NCBI RefSeq assembly: GCF_964340395.1
Contig: NC_135556.1
Coordinates: forward strand, 17,437,142 to 17,501,141
DNA length: 64,000 nt
Source: Glandiceps talaboti
Taxonomy: Eukaryota > Hemichordata > Enteropneusta > Spengelidae
Direction: 5' to 3'
Each line of letters opens with the position of its first letter. The first letter of the stretch is position 1. The notes under the pieces were generated by a model, which was given only the letters and a program-made list of their open reading frames with translations, ran no database searches and was not told the DNA's origin. Below are positions 63,719-64,000 of this stretch, in pieces. The position numbers and the translations under genes were made by a program.

Positions 63719-64000
63719 GTCGTAAGCAGGCTACACCGGGGATGTGTACGACGGTAGATGTGAATCGACTACCAGAACAGTGGTTGTCATTCCGGTCCCC
63801 TGTAAACATTACGCCTTGCATTATGTTTATTCTCCACATAGAAAGAGCTCACAAATGGACGTAGAGCGAATATCCATTAATACTAACAGGAAACACCACT
63901 TTCAATAATGATACTTCAAGTGATAATATCTGGTTACGAATTTTAATGAACCTCCGGATATATTCTTTAGCTTCCTGATTCATACAAAGTTGTGGAACTT

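Overview
This is a gene-poor, AT-rich window from an animal genome. The coding sequence is split by GT-AG introns, microsatellites are long and dense, and non-autonomous DNA transposons are scattered throughout. Only three loci look like real protein-coding genes. Their kind (prokineticin-receptor-like GPCRs and a fibroblast growth factor) and the repeat landscape point to a marine invertebrate bilaterian, for example a hemichordate, another ambulacrarian or a lophotrochozoan. The sequence does not let me name the species. Nothing bacterial, viral or plasmid-like is present.

Genes. (1) PROKR-like A, minus strand: its first coding exon (17775-18205) encodes the N-terminus through TM3 and stops inside the DRY motif. 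Its second exon is not recognisable in this window, so it must lie beyond the left edge or be lost. (2) PROKR-like B, plus strand: a complete two-exon, 372-residue receptor (35698-36131 and 45233-45917) around a 9.1 kb intron, split at exactly the same DR|Y position and phase as A. A and B are diverged paralogues transcribed away from each other, about 17.5 kb apart. (3) An FGF-like ligand, plus strand: three coding exons (50828-51293, 52632-52735, 60641-60859) giving 262 residues. It has the three-exon FGF plan with a middle exon of exactly 104 bp, although the primary sequence is very diverged and no signal peptide is visible. A further 148-codon open frame at 63070-63516 has FGF-like residue spacing at its C-terminal end and may be a decayed or diverged relative; this is weak.

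Mobile and repeated DNA. 11265-14940 is a 3.68 kb non-coding element. It has perfect GAGCAA 6-bp target duplications, terminal inverted repeats of about 215 bp built from a roughly 20-bp CCGAAATTTGTAATAA-type unit, and a further 470-bp array of the same unit inside. A second family, with GGCC...GGCC termini and TNA target duplications (PIF/Harbinger-like MITE), has at least five long copies (19.1, 22.2, 24.5, 43.6, 46.2 kb), a 156-bp inverted derivative (21.4 kb) and fragments. A third is a 437-bp MITE with 154-bp arms and an approximate 7-bp target duplication (30.15 kb). Two more inverted-repeat elements lie at 22.67-23.93 kb and 37.81-38.25 kb, and a compact palindromic element at 27.2 kb. 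There are also three tandem duplications (15.4, 46.8, 50.0 kb), several perfect or near-perfect hairpins, and long AT, CATA/TATG, CATT, GT and TTTA arrays.

Layout: 1-11.26 kb intergenic with a few microsatellites; 11.27-14.94 kb the long inverted-repeat element; 17.8-18.2 kb receptor A exon 1; 18.2-35.7 kb intergenic, rich in MITEs; 35.7-45.9 kb receptor B; 45.9-50.8 kb MITE, minisatellite and duplicated DNA; 50.8-60.9 kb the FGF-like gene; 60.9-64 kb intergenic with the weak FGF-like frame and two hairpins. Most other open frames read through microsatellites or MITEs, or are short and without recognisable domains.
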